From contig NC_092807.1 in assembly GCF_040954645.1 (NCBI RefSeq), forward strand, positions 77,144,021 to 77,208,020: 64,000 nucleotides of DNA, read 5' to 3'. This document shows positions 21,630 to 34,463 of the stretch, piece by piece (position 1 is the stretch's first letter; each line of letters starts with the position of its first letter). Under the pieces are notes generated by a model that did no database searches, was not told the DNA's origin, and saw nothing but the letters and a program-made list of their open reading frames with translations. The translations under genes and the position numbers were made by a program. This DNA comes from Diabrotica undecimpunctata (Eukaryota; Arthropoda; Insecta; Coleoptera; Chrysomelidae).

Positions 21630-23972
21630 CCCTCTATAGCCCCGTGTGTACTTAAGGCAACAAAAGAGTTTTTGATGCAGAAAACTTTTTTAAAACAATT
21701 TCCGACTCTAGTATGCCCTCTGTTAATTTAAGACAACATTTGGTTATAAATTTTAATACACTTTGTGAACCTATGATGAAACCTATATGGAAATGTTTAA
21801 CAATATGTCAAATGGACATGACTGCCTTATTAGTTTGTATTTTCGATCGTGATTTATTGTTATAAATTGTGTACAATTTATATAAAAATACATACAGAGG
21901 CATTATATCAGCATTTAGATATTGATTACCGTTGACATTTGTTTATTTTATTGTGTTGTTTCAGTACTGTGATAAAAACAGGTATGTTGCTTTGAATCCA
22001 CGCTGGACCATATTATTTTAAATTATTTCTTTAAGATGGATACAAAGACGTTCTACGGGAAAAGCAGTAAATATCCGAGGAATACAAAGACTCTGACTTT
22101 GATAGTGATAATAAGAAAGTAATAATGAATTTTCCAGGTACTCAGATATCAATCGATCCAGGATCAAATAAAATGGAAAATGAAGACGATTTGTACGAAG
22201 CAAATTTAGACCAGGATACCCATTTAGATTTAGACCAAGATGAAGATGAGGGCGATACCGATAAAACAGAAAAACACACTGAACAAAATGTGCTCAAAAG
22301 GTCAAAAATGATCGTAAAAAACATTCAGTGGAAGAGTGGTTCCCGAACAGTATTTCCAATTCCAGAATGGAAAGGTAATTTACCAACATGCAAATTATTA
22401 GAACCGGAATCCCCTCTACATTATTTTAAAAAGATGATATCTACCAATATGCTGGAAAACATAATAGAACAAAGTAATTTGTATGCACTGCAAAAGAATA
22501 TAAATAAACCATTAAATATGACACTAACAGAATTAAACCAATTTATTGGATCTGTTCTACTGATGTCAATATATGACATGCCAAGGACAAGATCATTTTG
22601 GCAGAAGGAAACACGTGTTGCTCAAATAGTCGATACTATATCTAGGAATCGCTGGGAAGAAATAAAAACTAAAATGTTCCGTTCATCAACGGTTTAGTTT
22701 AAAATTTTCAAAGTATTCCAATGAGTGAAAAATTGTGTATTGATGAACCAATGATACCATTCAAAGAGGCACATTCTTTAAAACAATATATGAAGAACAA
22801 ACCCAAAAAATGGGGATACAAGGCATTTGTTTTGTGTGATAGCAATGGTATTGTTTATAACTGGGAATTATATACAGGAACTGTTAAACATCCTCTTCAT
22901 TTACCTAATGTAGACACCAGCGGTAATGTAGTAATAAGAATGTGTGAGATAGTCAAACCAAACAAATACTATAAAGTATATTTTGACAACTAGTTCAATA
23001 GCATTCAGTTGCAGATTGAAATGGAAAAACGTGGACTGCAATGTTTGGGAACTGTTCTTCCAAACAGATTGCCTTATTGCCATTTTTCTGATGACAAGAA
23101 TATGAAGAAACAGGGCAGAGGTACTGTAGAAGAAAAGCACGCTACAGTAAATGGCATAAGACAAACAGCGTTAAAGTGGTACGATAATAAACCGGTTAAT
23201 TTGCTTAGTACATTTGTTGGTTCTGAGCCTACTTCGTTAGTCAAGAGGTGGGATAAAAAACAAAAATCAAGAATTATTGTATGCTGTCCAAATTCAGTGC
23301 AATTTTATAATACATTTATTGGAGGTGTCGATCTTATGGATTCACTAATTGCTCTTTACCGAACAGACATAAGATCTAAAAAGTGGTATCTAAAAATATT
23401 TTTTCACCTTCTGGATTTAGCTGTTGTTAACAGCTGGTTGTTGCATCCTCGTGATTGCGATTACTTTGAAATTAAAAAGAAAAACCAGTTGCCTTTGTTA
23501 CAGTTTAAGTCCCATTTATGTAGCGTACTGTTAGTAAGAACTGACCAGATCAAAAACAAAGGACGTCCCAGGCTCAGTGAAATTGAGAACGAAATTGTAA
23601 AAAAACAGAGGAGAGGATCTACTGCTATTGTACTACCAAAGGAAGTTAGGCTTGACCAAAGGCCAGTAATTTCTGAAAAAAAGGGAAGATGCAAAAAACC
23701 AGGATGCTGTAATACTTCTAAAGTAATGTGCGATAAATGTAAAGTTGCTTTATGTTTTACAACTACAAATATTTGTTTTTTTGAATGGCATAATAAATAA
23801 GTATATAACTTGTTTCGTTAGTTTTTGCTAAACACTCCCAAAACACTTCCCAAACGAAATTTAAAAAATCTAAAAAAATTACTAGTTGTTGTAAATTGAT
23901 ATTTGAGCACATATACAAATTAAAACATTTTATAAACAAACAAGTTTACAAAAAAGTAGGGGCAATAGAGGG
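21630..23972 (+). mobile_element. piggyBac-type DNA transposon, defective
   Basis: Left end CCCTCTATAGCCCC (21630) and right end GGGGCAATAGAGGG (23972) form TIRs of about 14 bp with one mismatch. Outside are TTTA and CTAA, each one step from the TTAA target that piggyBac elements duplicate. The interior encodes a piggyBac transposase with inactivating lesions. About 500 bp precede the ORF without other content. Confidence 0.88.
22125..23800 (+). pseudogene. piggyBac transposase (DDE_Tnp_1_7 type), broken
   Basis: The N-terminus is acidic (DLYEANLDQD and an Asp/Glu-rich run), followed by the domain start (PLHYFKKMIS, LTELNQFIGSVLLMSIYDMP). The frame stops at 22695. The segment that normally links this to the catalytic core is missing and shifted. 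The catalytic core then resumes: Asp in CIDEPM (first), Asp in VYFDN (second, followed by a TAG at 22991 where Trp is usual) and Asp in GGVDLMD (third). The C-terminus has the Cys-rich zinc-binding module CKKPGCC...CDKCKVALC that binds the TIRs. The three Asp residues survive, but the gene has one deletion with frameshift and one nonsense mutation, so it is inactive as read. Confidence 0.9.
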
Positions 23973-23976
23973 CTAA

Positions 23977-24600
23977 GATATTTATATTTCACTATATGCT
24001 CTATGAGTTGGTTTTCAATTCAAATTTGCACCTATGACGAAATTTATAATATCTAAGATCTGGTGCTTTCATATGAAACTGGAATAAAACACTTGTTAGA
24101 TAATATTTATTTGTTTTGAGTACATTTTTTTTAAAACCTAGTATATAAAAAAATAAATATTTGTCTGTCAACAAATTTCTATATAAAAGTACGAGGCACT
24201 ATTATTCTTATGCTGTGAGCTTTGCTGCTCTGTTACTTTTATAACGCTTAAGCTATTTTTAATTTATTGTAAATATTTTTGAGGTGTGTTTAGTTAAATG
24301 ATCATTTTTAAGGTTAGTACATTTGATTAAATGAAATTGACATTAATTTGATCTTATGTTGATGGTATATGACTAGCATCTGTTGGTACTATATATCAAT
24401 TTCAACATGTGGAAGTGAGAGCACTTTCTTGTTAGTAATTTCAGTTTAAATTTTGACGAAACCAGAAATAACCCATAATATTCTTTCCGTGTGATCTTAG
24501 TATTTCCGTTGATTAAATAGTATAGGGTATCCAATATTTCAATCATCGGTATGTCAGAGTGATTTTTATGAATTTTATATATATTTGCAAAATGAAAAAG
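23977..24600. other. No recognisable gene
   Basis: AT-rich sequence to the right of the piggyBac copy, with no support for coding or structured repeats. Confidence 0.6.
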
Positions 24601-24639
24601 AAAGTTTAGTACAGGCAGTTAAACAGCTGATCTGCCAAT

Positions 24640-25070
24640 TTAGAAGTAAGAGCAAGTACCAACTTGCTGAAAAGTATACCCATACACAAAAGGAATAATA
24701 AAATGTACTGCACAAACTATAGCGCTATAAGCTATATATAAGCTATATCTCTATTAATAATTAGGATATACAGTATTTTTTCTAATACACCTGGAACGAT
24801 TGAGTAAATAGGTGAACTATAAAGTAGGTGAATATTAGTGTGGAATTAGAAAAACTTAATAAATCGTTGATCAATTATTCACTATTAGGCAGTTAATGAG
24901 AAATGTTGGGAATACATACAAAAAAAATCATTAAACTAGTTATTTATAGATTTTAAACAAAGACTGATATAATCATAAGAATAAAACTATGAAATACCAT
25001 TACAGAAAAGAATACTGTCAACTTATTTTCAAATGTACATTGATTTCAAACAGGAAGATTCCATTCCAAA
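24640..25070 (+). pseudogene. Non-LTR retrotransposon RT fragment, copy 1
   Basis: Plus-strand traces of RT motifs in order. KSIPIHKRNNKMYCTNYSAI (24670-24735) matches the PI(Y/H)KKG...NYR.ISL motif. GIRKT..IVDQLFTIRQLM (24838-24900) matches the GF(R)..RSTIDQIFTIRQL motif. DFKQEDSIPNSI (about 25040) resembles the QGDSLSP motif. Multiple stops and shifts. It parallels the copy at 25640-25970. Confidence 0.65.
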
Positions 25071-25639
25071 CTCTATTTAAAAAGTAAAATCAATAAACAG
25101 ATAATTATATACATAAAGATTATACAAATCGCAAATATTGGAAAACCTAAATATGCGTGGTCAAAATATTAAAAATCAAAGTGCTTTAAAAAGTGAATGA
25201 ACTTGCCTAACAGCTGTTTTGAAAACAATATATTATGAAACGAATTGGAGATATTATATTACACAAACTAAACCGCTTGTCTACAAAAAAATCAAGAAAA
25301 TATGACACGACAGGAAAGACTAATGACTTTACAGCTAATTGTCACATAAATATCAATGTAAAGCAAAAATACTTATTTAGATAAACGTATAATGTTTCAC
25401 TAAACGGTAACGAAAAATGTTACAAATAAAGGTTAAAACATGCTTTTCAATTCGCGGTAAAAGATTTAATAAAGTTCAGCACACAGTATAAATTCGTAAC
25501 AAAATTCATATACCAGTAAACGGTACTCGATACAGCAGCAAAGTAATTTTGGCAACAAATATGTAGGTTGTACTTTACCCCATTGGAATCATAGTACCCG
25601 CTATGGAAAATGGTGTCTTCTTTGACATCCAGCAACCAC

Positions 25640-25970
25640 AAATGTGAAATTAGGAAAGATTAATGCGAAATTAGGAAAATTCAATGAACCGTTGATCAAA
25701 TATTCACTATTATATACTTAATGAAAAATGTTGGGAATAAAAGAAAAACATTAAGCTAGTTATTTATAGATTTTCAACAAACATATGATATAATTATAAG
25801 ATTGTAACTAAAATGCTATGGAAGAACTAGGCATACATAAGAAAAGTAACTGCCAACTTACTTTCAAATGTCCAGAGACCTCAAACAGGAAGATGCCCTG
25901 TCTCCAATCGTGTTTACCATCGTTTTGGAGAGCATCTCCCGGAAAGCAAATACAGAAAATCTCACAGTTT
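25640..25970 (+). pseudogene. Non-LTR retrotransposon RT fragment, copy 2
   Basis: Aligns with copy 1 over about 300 bp (CGTTGATCAA.TATTCACTATTA through CAAACAGGAAGAT). It ends in a clear RT motif LKQEDALSPIVFTIVLESIS (25886-25945). It is decayed. The two copies are 820 bp apart in the same orientation, so they are either two insertions or an old duplication. Confidence 0.7.
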
Positions 25971-26814
25971 AATAATTAAGGTCCTCATATTATACGGACC
26001 TTCGACGATAAGTTTAATATAGTAGCGAAAATAATTATTGGTAAGCAAAAAACATTAATACATTAAATAGAAAAAAGCGCAAAAAAGGGTCCTCCAAATC
26101 AACGATAATAAAAAAATATATGGCTATCACTTTGAAATGTTTCATCGGTCTAAATATTTGGAATTTAAAAGCACTTTTAACAAAAACACTACAAAAGAGA
26201 ATAACAACAGAATACAAGCTGGCAATTGCTACGTTTTAAGCAAAAAAATTAAATCCAAAAATACATCCCGCAGTAAAAAAAATAAGAATCTACGTACGTA
26301 AGTAAAACACAAACAATGAAAAAATAAAATAAGAGCCGATTGAGCGTCGTAGAAAGAAATAGATAATTATGTTATGAATAAGATCACAAATCAAGACAAA
26401 GTGCAAAACAATAACTTTAGCGTTGAGATTTAATTTCTTGTACGACGGTGCAATTTTTATATACCTGTTTGACCTTAGCATTAGTTCCCGGTCGTAAAAC
26501 ACTTCTGAGGGCTTTTCTAGCAATCCTGATCTCAGTAATACCTGAGTTTTACTTACATTATTTTATATATCCTGATTTTAGTAGTTCGCATTACACTTCT
26601 GGATTTAAAAGTGTTATGAGGTGATACATATATCAGTTTGCTACCTGAATTTTCCCTTTTATCTCTTATGTGACAACGTTATCTGCGATATCTAAAACGC
26701 CCCAATTTTTCAAAATTTTATGGGTCTATTGTTGCGTTATATGCTCTATTCTACATCATCTCTTTTGTCTGTTAATAAATATTTATTTGGTTTTATCGTT
26801 ACTATTATACCGTT

Positions 26815-27145
26815 TTTTGCTGGTAATAGCATTATTCTATAGTATTTTAATATTTAATCTATGGATTAAATTCGGATAGCGGATAGTCATATTCTTTACT
26901 TTCTCGGAGAATTTATAGTGTAACACACAAAAACCGTATTAAATTGCCAAAAACTTCCTTGCATATTCTATTTATTTATGAGGGGCAGCAGCAATATCAG
27001 TACCTACCATAATAATGCATATAGTCCTGGACTGGCTAATCGTTGGATAATAGGAAACATGGATGTAGCAGTTTTAATGGTTTGGTGACTGCTTACTGAA
27101 ATCGGGGAGCAGAGATATCAGTACCAAGTTAATGACTATAGGAGT
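26815..27145. repeat. Direct repeat, left copy
   Basis: About 300 bp shared with 29152-29455, including TAGTCCTGGACTGGCTAATC, GTTGGATAATAGGAA and GCAGAGATATCAGTACCAAG. The two copies flank a minus-strand non-LTR fragment. No coding sense is evident. Confidence 0.8.
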
Positions 27146-27689
27146 TGCGGATACATTTTCTGATAATTTAGTTCCTCCCTTTTTTTTTATATATACTATA
27201 GAAGTCTCAAGTACAGGTCTCATTGGTAAAGGTAATTGTTAAAGATGCATAAGGTATTTAGACATCGTTTTTTGTAAATTGAATGTTTTAGATTTTCAGA
27301 TGTATAAACTTGACGTGAACTAATTTGGACTCGTTTAGTTTAGGCTCTAATAGGTATACTATTTGTAGGTTAAACTTCCATGCTATACTTTAGCAAAGGC
27401 CTAAGCAATGTCAAAAAAGACTAGCACAATTTTTTTTTCTAAAACGTATTTCTCAACAAGTTTCTCACTTAGTTATATCGATAATTCTGTATATTCAATT
27501 AATCATGAGATACTTTTTATCTCTGAATAAAAATTATCGGTTTGGAATCAGCTCCTTTTTTTATTATTGGTTTCATTAACTTATATAAATAAATATAACC
27601 TGATTTAAAGTAAAGCTGAAGTTGGTTTTTAAATGCACACTTTAATACTCTGTTTTTGTTTGCCTTATTTTTAGACCTTTTGCTCAAGC

Positions 27690-28760
27690 GCCCATCTCCA
27701 TTGTCTCAATCATTAATTCAATTATCTCTCCTTATCTCTTACTAACACCACATCGTTAGCATACATCAGGCACCAAGGAATATCTCCTTGACATGTTTTC
27801 GTTAATTTTTCCAACACTAATTAGAAGAGATAAGGGATTAGCACTGACCACTGATGCAATACTATTCTCAAATGAAATTTATCAGTCTTACCCTCACTTG
27901 TTCTAACATTAGTTTTCCATTACTTGCCTTATGATAAAAATTGCATCCGTTGTTGATTTGCCTTGCATGAATTTAAACTGAATATTTCTGTTTCTTCCTG
28001 TATCCTACTATCAATTATTCTCTCCCATAGTTTCATGGTGTTACAGAGTAGTTTTAGGGCTCTATAGTTTGTACAGAGTTTACCATCTACTTTGTTTTTG
28101 TATACAGGTACTAAAATGCTACTTCTCCATTCATCCGGTATTCGCCTTACTTTCAAAATTCTATTAAATAGTCCTGTTAGCCAACTTGTTCCTGATTTTC
28201 CTAATGCTGATCATATATATCCAGGGATGCCATCAGGACCTATGCCTTTTCTTTTTTCATCTTATGTAGCTCTTAAATTACTTCCGCGGTCGTCATTTTC
28301 GGCACCATTGCTATTACTGTCTCTGTTGCCTCTATAGATGCTTTCTCAAACTCTTAGTTTAATTGGTCGTTAAAGAACTCCTTGTAGCTATTTTTTACAT
28401 CCTTTCCTTGCATAAATAGTTTAATGTATTTATTTCGTATACATTTAATCTGATTAAAATCTTTGGTTTTCTTTGCTCCACTTTTAGCAATTTTGTATAT
28501 GTTTTTTTCTTAGTACTCAGTTCATTGTACAGCTTTTCATGCGCTGCTACCTTAGATTGTGCTACCGCACATTTGCTTCCTCTTTATCTATTTGATACTT
28601 TTGATAATCTTATTCTGATATTTTTTCTTGTCCCTCCTTATATAATCTTCTCTTGTCTTTTATATTGTCTTAAACATCGTCTGACTATCTATATTTACCA
28701 ATTTTTAAGTCAATTTTCTGAGATTTTTTCAAGTATTTTAGTTACACCCTCTTTAATAAT
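27690..28760 (-). pseudogene. Non-LTR retrotransposon RT, decayed
   Basis: On the minus strand, from the right: a Lys-rich linker YNELSTKKTY.KLLKVEQRKPK (about 28530-28450); then IPDEWRSSILVPVYKNKVDGK..NYRALKLL and MKLWERIIDSRIQEE (28156-27990), the RT fingers; then HQGSVLSPYLF-like and DIPWCLMYANDVV (about 27870-27740), the palm, where the usual YADD is YAND. Frame breaks occur between the parts. The same motif set is common in insect genomes. No endonuclease domain is recognisable. Confidence 0.8.
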
Positions 28761-29072
28761 TTTTGACACATTTTTCCAAATTTCATTATGACCTTTTTCC
28801 ATATTCCAACACATTCTTTTTTTATTTCTGTTCTAAATTGAACTACTTTGTCGCTTGTTAACGTCAATTAATTGTTTTTGTGACTCTTCTCGATATTTTG
28901 GTTTTATTTCATATTTTACTTGTATATCTAGTACCAGCACTTTATGCTGTTGGCTTACAGTTTCACTAATTATTACTTTAGAGTCTTTACATAAGGGATT
29001 GGCTTACGATCCATATTTGGAATTGATTTTGTCTGCTTTTAAATTGGATAAGTTGGCTTTCTCTTTTCTAAA

Positions 29073-29119
29073 AGCATGTACTAACAGTGGACTAGGTATG
29101 GCCACTGTTAGTACATGCT
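29073..29119. repeat. Perfect 18-bp inverted repeat (hairpin)
   Basis: AGCATGTACTAACAGTGG (29073-29090) and its exact complement (29102-29119) are separated by 11 nt. It sits in old, diverged sequence. Confidence 0.9.
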
Positions 29120-29151
29120 ACTGCTAATTCCAGCATATTATCTGCCATATT

Positions 29152-29455
29152 ATTTGCTGCTAATAGCATTCTAATATTTCATCTATAGATTAAATCCGTA
29201 TAACAAATAGATATTTTTCACTTTCTCGGAGTAATAATATTCTAACATAAAAAATCCTATTAAATTGCCAAAACCTTCCTTGCATATTTTATTCACTTAT
29301 AAGGGACAGCAGCAATATTAGTACCATAATAAGGGTATAGTCCTGGACTGGCTAATCGTTGGATAATAGGAAGCATGAGTGTAGCAGTTTTAATGTTTTC
29401 GGGACTGCTACCTGGTATGGGGGAGCAGAGATATCAGTACCAAGTTATTGCATAT
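29152..29455. repeat. Direct repeat, right copy
   Basis: Matches 26815-27145 with many substitutions and small gaps. See the left copy. Confidence 0.8.
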
Positions 29456-29869
29456 ATGAATTGTTGCTTGAACTTTATTATTATTAAACAGCACTATATA
29501 AACAGCACTATATTCTATAACACAAGAAACACTGTTATAAAACAGTCGAATAATATACAGATTCTCAATTCAAATATTCAAAAAATTAAAGAACAGCTTA
29601 CTAAAATAGAAATCGCCTATTTAAAATGCAATCCATTAATGGCCCAAAGTACCAAGCACTTGTAGCATATGGTAATGATATTGATCTCATAAGAAACTCT
29701 CTCCCGTCTGCGACATCTTCAACAAAGTGAAGAGAACACGAAAAATGTTTTACTTAAAATCAACAAAATGAAAAACAAATACAAGCGAATCAACAGAAGA
29801 GAGCAATTCAATCTAGATTGTGAATAAAACAAGTGATGTTTTTATCTAAGGGGACGTCATAGAATTTTT

Positions 29870-30000
29870 GGAGAAATTTTCTCTAATTTAATATGTCGTA
29901 AGCGGCATTTCGATTGACAAATACTACCCCTAATACCTGATATCTTTCGTACCCGTTGTTGATTTTTGCAACAACGGGTACGTTATTACATACTTTATAA
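29870..30000 (-). pseudogene. Non-LTR RT fragment (jockey-like)
   Basis: Minus-strand NNGYERYQVLGVVFVNRNAAYDILN is the RT motif usually written GVVFVDLSAAYDTVNH, with the catalytic Asp changed to Asn (VFVN). It aligns with the left part of the fragment at 18880-19540. Only about 130 bp are recognisable. Confidence 0.7.
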
Positions 30001-30690
30001 GTATTACGAATAAAAATAAATAAGCAAGAAGAATGTAAGTGTACTATATTTAAACCAAGTGACAGAAAAAAGAATATTATACATACATGTACTTCTAAAT
30101 TAAAAATTATATGCCTGACAACGCAAGATACAAAAAACAATGATTTAACATTGAAAACAATGATAGCTTGCACAAGCGACAAAGTATTTAAAACGATAAG
30201 GCCGAACATATTATATGTAATTGTAATAGATATGTTGGCTAAAATTATACCATAAGACACCGAAATATTATATCTATGTGTTTATGTGTATCTAAAGTAT
30301 AGTAGTATATTGAATTCCCTACATTAAAAAATCGAAATATTTAAATTAGACAGTAAAAAATTATAATTTTAAGATTGATTTATAAATTATTATAATTTAA
30401 ATTTTACTGCTTGATGAAACAAATATTGTAAGTCATACACTATAGCAATCGAAACATCGGAAAGTACATTTATAATATAATAAATATTTCAGTGCCAATG
30501 TATTAAAAAAAATTCTAGTACATAAACATTGACACTTGCCTATTCAAAGTTTATAATAGACACTAATTTCAGTTTATCTATAATTAAAGCAAGTAATATA
30601 AATTATAATTATTAAAATATTTAACTACATTAACCAAGTACGTATTTGTGAAATTTCTCGATGACTAAATTGATTGATATTTAAATAAAT
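30000..30690. other. No recognisable gene
   Basis: Very AT-rich; I see no coding or structured element. The 125-codon minus-strand frame overlapping its left part derives from the RT fragment and AT-rich flank. Confidence 0.6.
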
Positions 30691-30809
30691 TTGAAGTTCC
30701 AAAACGTACCTGCTGTAAAATTTAAAAATCTACCACTAATCAAATTATTGGCAACATCGGAGGAGTTTAGTTGGGTACGCAAAGAAATGTATACGGATCC
30801 CAAAAGTGT

Positions 30810-31110
<301 letters not shown>

Positions 31111-31230
31111 TAGTCCAAAGTTTTTTGACTAGTTTGAAAAAAATATATGTAAATACTTTTTTCTTTTTGGGTGTGGTAGTCAATAAAAAATAGAGCTTTG
31201 CTAAGGCGTACTATTTATTCTGAATCCAAG

Positions 31231-31260
31231 CTTTCGGTGGTTTTTTGCCACCTTTATCAA
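31231..31260 (-). ncRNA. Hammerhead-ribozyme-like core, left PLE copy
   Basis: Minus strand TTGATAA, stem GGTGG/CCACC with an A-rich loop, then GAAAGC. Mirror image of 34464-34493. The core deviates from CUGAUGA at two positions, so activity is doubtful. Confidence 0.4.
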
Positions 31261-31968
31261 GGTCTACAAAGAAAATTACTATGTTGTAACAATTTGAATG
31301 GTGCCAAAAAAAGGCTGTAAAAAACTATAAAAAACTTACCCGAATGTAAGATTCGTGGCATAAACAACAACGTTAAATAACATGATAAAACTGAGGTTGC
31401 AACTAAACTTAAAAATGTTACTGTTAAAAAAACACTTTAAAAATTACTAAATACGTTAAAAGTTAAAAACAAAATGACGGACGACATTTTAAAACAGTCG
31501 TCGTTGCAGGCTTGATTTCAGTCACATTTCACGAGCAGAAAGAGAAATTGTGTGGACAATTATTGTTTAAATAGTTTGGAGAAAATACAAAAAACAACTT
31601 TGAAAATAACGTCTCACAGAATACTGTTAGTGAATTTTGAGTACTACCAACTGTATTACCAACTTGAAATTAAGCGGGAAATTAAAAATGTAATTTATAA
31701 CATAAGCAATCGAAAGAAAATAGTATTTAGTAAGTAGGTTCAGAAAAAGCAACTCAAAACAAAACAAAACTGAATTAATAATTGCAGTTTGATCACAAAT
31801 ATTCAATTAATAATGAAATTTCAAAAAAAGGAAAGAAACAAAGAAAAACTCTGAGATGCAAAATAGCTTAGTCAAAAGTCAATATAAAATTGTAAATTTT
31901 GCTAAGATTCTGGATCTCAGATCTCTTATTAAGATTGTTATTATCACTCTTGCTGATATGTACCATCT

Positions 31969-32850
31969 CTAAGAAAGTTGAATTCTCTTGAATTTATTTT
32001 TCTCTCTAGCTAATATTTTTACATTGTTGAAATCTATCTTATGGTCTAGATCGATAGTATGCTCTGCCAAAGCACAAGTAGGTTTGTTTAATCTACAATC
32101 ACTCTTATGAGAAATAATACGGCTAGACAGATTCCTTCCAGTTTCACCAATGTACGTGGATGGACATTCAGTACATTGAATGCAATAAACAACATCTGTA
32201 GTCTCTAGAGTGGTTAGGGGTTGTTTTATTTTGCTATACAGCTGACGTATGGTTTTGATGTTCTTGTTAGCTATTTTGATATTCTTAAAGTCTTTAAAAA
32301 TCTTAGTGAGTTCAAGGGTTAGTTTCGGAATATATGGAAGGGCATAAAAATACACACTTGTTGGAGCAGAAATATTTTGTGCTGAGGGCACTGATTGTGA
32401 CATAGTAAGTATGTTGTTTCTATTAACAAAGGGGACATTAAAAATTAATTTATTGATCAGTCTTAGAGGATATGCATTTTCAACAAAAATATTGCGTAAG
32501 AGGTTGAGATCATGTTGGAGATAATCCGGATGAGCCAACCTTTTGACACGTTCTTTCATCGCTAGGACTAAATTAGTTTTCATCCTAGGAGGATGGTAGG
32601 AGTGGTAGCTTATGAATCTATTGCTACATATGGGTTTTCTATACCATTGTGTTTTCACAACATTATCCTCACATCTATGCAAACTCATGTCAAGGAAAGG
32701 CAAAGCTCCCTCCCGCTCTTCCTCGTATGTGAATTGCAAGTGTGGGTTTTGTTGGTTGAACACATTTAACGTAGAATGTATGGAGTCTGCAGGTAGTGCC
32801 AAGATTAAGTCATCCACATATCTCTTTATGAACGGTATTTCAAAGTTGAA
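31969..32850 (-). pseudogene. PLE RT C-terminal part plus GIY-YIG endonuclease (left copy)
   Basis: The frame opens near 32850 with FEIPFIKRYVDDLILALP; YVDD is the RT catalytic motif. RT thumb sequence follows (LPFLDMSLHR, YHPPRMKTNLVLAMKERV), then a linker, then the GIY-YIG nuclease: VVYCIQCTECPSTYIGETGRN and RIISHKSD. CIQC and the following Cys residues form the zinc-finger-like part typical of PLEs. The nuclease nicks target DNA and the RT copies the RNA from there. The N-terminal RT is missing, and a 5-bp insertion near 31977 changes the C-terminus (KFKRIQLS then stop, where the right copy continues KFKRTFLEM). About 280 codons are otherwise open. A dead 5'-truncated copy. Confidence 0.9.
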
Positions 32851-32861
32851 AGCAAATTTGT

Positions 32862-33856
32862 TTGCAACAAATCAACTTTGAAATCACGTTCATAAAGAGA
32901 TATGTGGATGACTTAATCTTGGCACTACCTGCAGACTCCATACATTCTACGTTAAATGTGTTCAACCAACAAAACCCACACTTGCAATTCACATGCGAGG
33001 AGGAGCGGGAGGGATCTTTGCCTTTCCTTGACATGAGTTTGCATAGATGTGAGGATAATGTTGTGAAAACACAATGGTATAGAAAACCCATATGTAGCAA
33101 TAGATTCATAAGCTACCACTCCTACCATCCTCCTAGGATGAAAACTAATTTAGTCCTAGCGATGAAAGAACGTGTCAAAAGGTTGGTTCATCCGGATTAT
33201 CTCCAACATGATCTCAACCTCTTACGCAATATTTTTGTTGAAAATTCATATCCTCTAAGACTGATCAATAAATTAATTTTTAATGTCCCCTTTGTTAATA
33301 GAAACAACATACTTACTATGTCACAATCAGTGCCCTCAGCACAAAATATTTCTGCTCCAACAAGTGTGTATTTTTATGCCCTTCCATATATTCCGAAACT
33401 AACCGTTGAACTCACTAAGATTTTTAAAGACTTTAAGAATATCAAAATAGCTAACAAGAGCATCAAAACCATACGTCAGCTGTATAGCAAAATAAAACAA
33501 CCCCTAACCACTCTAGAGACTACAGATGTTGTTTATTGCATTCAATGTACTGAATGTCCATCCACGTACAGACGTACATTGGTGAAACTGGAAGGAATCT
33601 GTTTAGCCGTATTATTTCTCATAAGAGTGATTGTAGATTAAACAAACCTACTTGTGCTTTGGCAGAGCATACTATCGATCTAGACCATAAGATAGATTTC
33701 AACAATGTAAAAATATTAGCCAGAGAGAAAAATAAATTCAAGAGAACTTTCTTAGAGATGGTACATATCAGCAAGAGTGATAATAACAATCTTAATAAGA
33801 GATCTGAGATCCAAAATCTTAGCAAAATTTACAATTTTATATTGACTTTTGACTAA
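32862..33856 (+). pseudogene. PLE RT C-terminal part plus GIY-YIG endonuclease (right copy)
   Basis: The inverted twin of the left copy: INFEITFIKRYVDDLILALP onward, about 97% alike by eye. An 8-bp duplication at about 33568 (ACGTACAGACGTACA where the left copy has ACGTACA) shifts the frame inside the GIY-YIG motif after PSTY. The domain continues in another frame from 33554 (YIGETGRNLFSRIISHKSD to KFKRTFLEMVHIS) and ends at 33856. The C-terminal end here is probably the original one. It is inactive because the N-terminal RT is absent and because of the shift. Confidence 0.9.
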
Positions 33857-34463
33857 GTTATTTTGCATCTCAGAGTTTTTCTTTGTTTCTTTCCTTTTTT
33901 TGAAATTTCATTATTAATTGAATATTTGTGATCAAACTGCAATTATTAATTCAGTTTTGTTTTGTTTTGAGTTGTTTTTTCTGAACCTACTTACTAAATA
34001 CTATTTTCTTTCGATTGCTTATGTTATAAATTACATTTTTAATTTCCCGCTTAATTTCAAGTTGGTAATACAGTTGGTAGTACTCAAAATTCACTAACAG
34101 TATTCTGTGAGACGTTATTTTCAAAGTTGTTTTTTGTATTTTCTCCAAACTATTTAAACAATAATTGTCCACTCACTTTCTCTTTCTGCTCGTGAAATGT
34201 GACTGAAATCAAGCCTGCAACGACGACTGTTTTAAAATGTTGTCCGTCATTTTGTTTTTAACTTTTAACGTATTTAGTAATTTTTAAAGTGTTTTTTTAA
34301 CAGTAACATTTTTAAGTTTAGTTGCAACCTCAGTTTTATCATGTTATTTAACGTTGTTGTTTATGCCACGAATCTTACATTCGGGTAAGTTTTTTATAGT
34401 TTTTTACAGCCTTTTTTTGGCACCATTCAAATTGTTACAACATAGTAATTTTCTTTGTAGACC

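Noticed and set aside
25447..26523. Minus-strand ORFs of 60-77 codons
   Set aside because: They overlap plus-strand RT remnants or AT-rich DNA and show no motif.
29883..30260. 125-codon minus-strand ORF as a host gene
   Set aside because: Its C-terminal part is a decayed RT motif (GVVFVNRNAAYDILN) and the rest is AT-rich hydrophobic translation.
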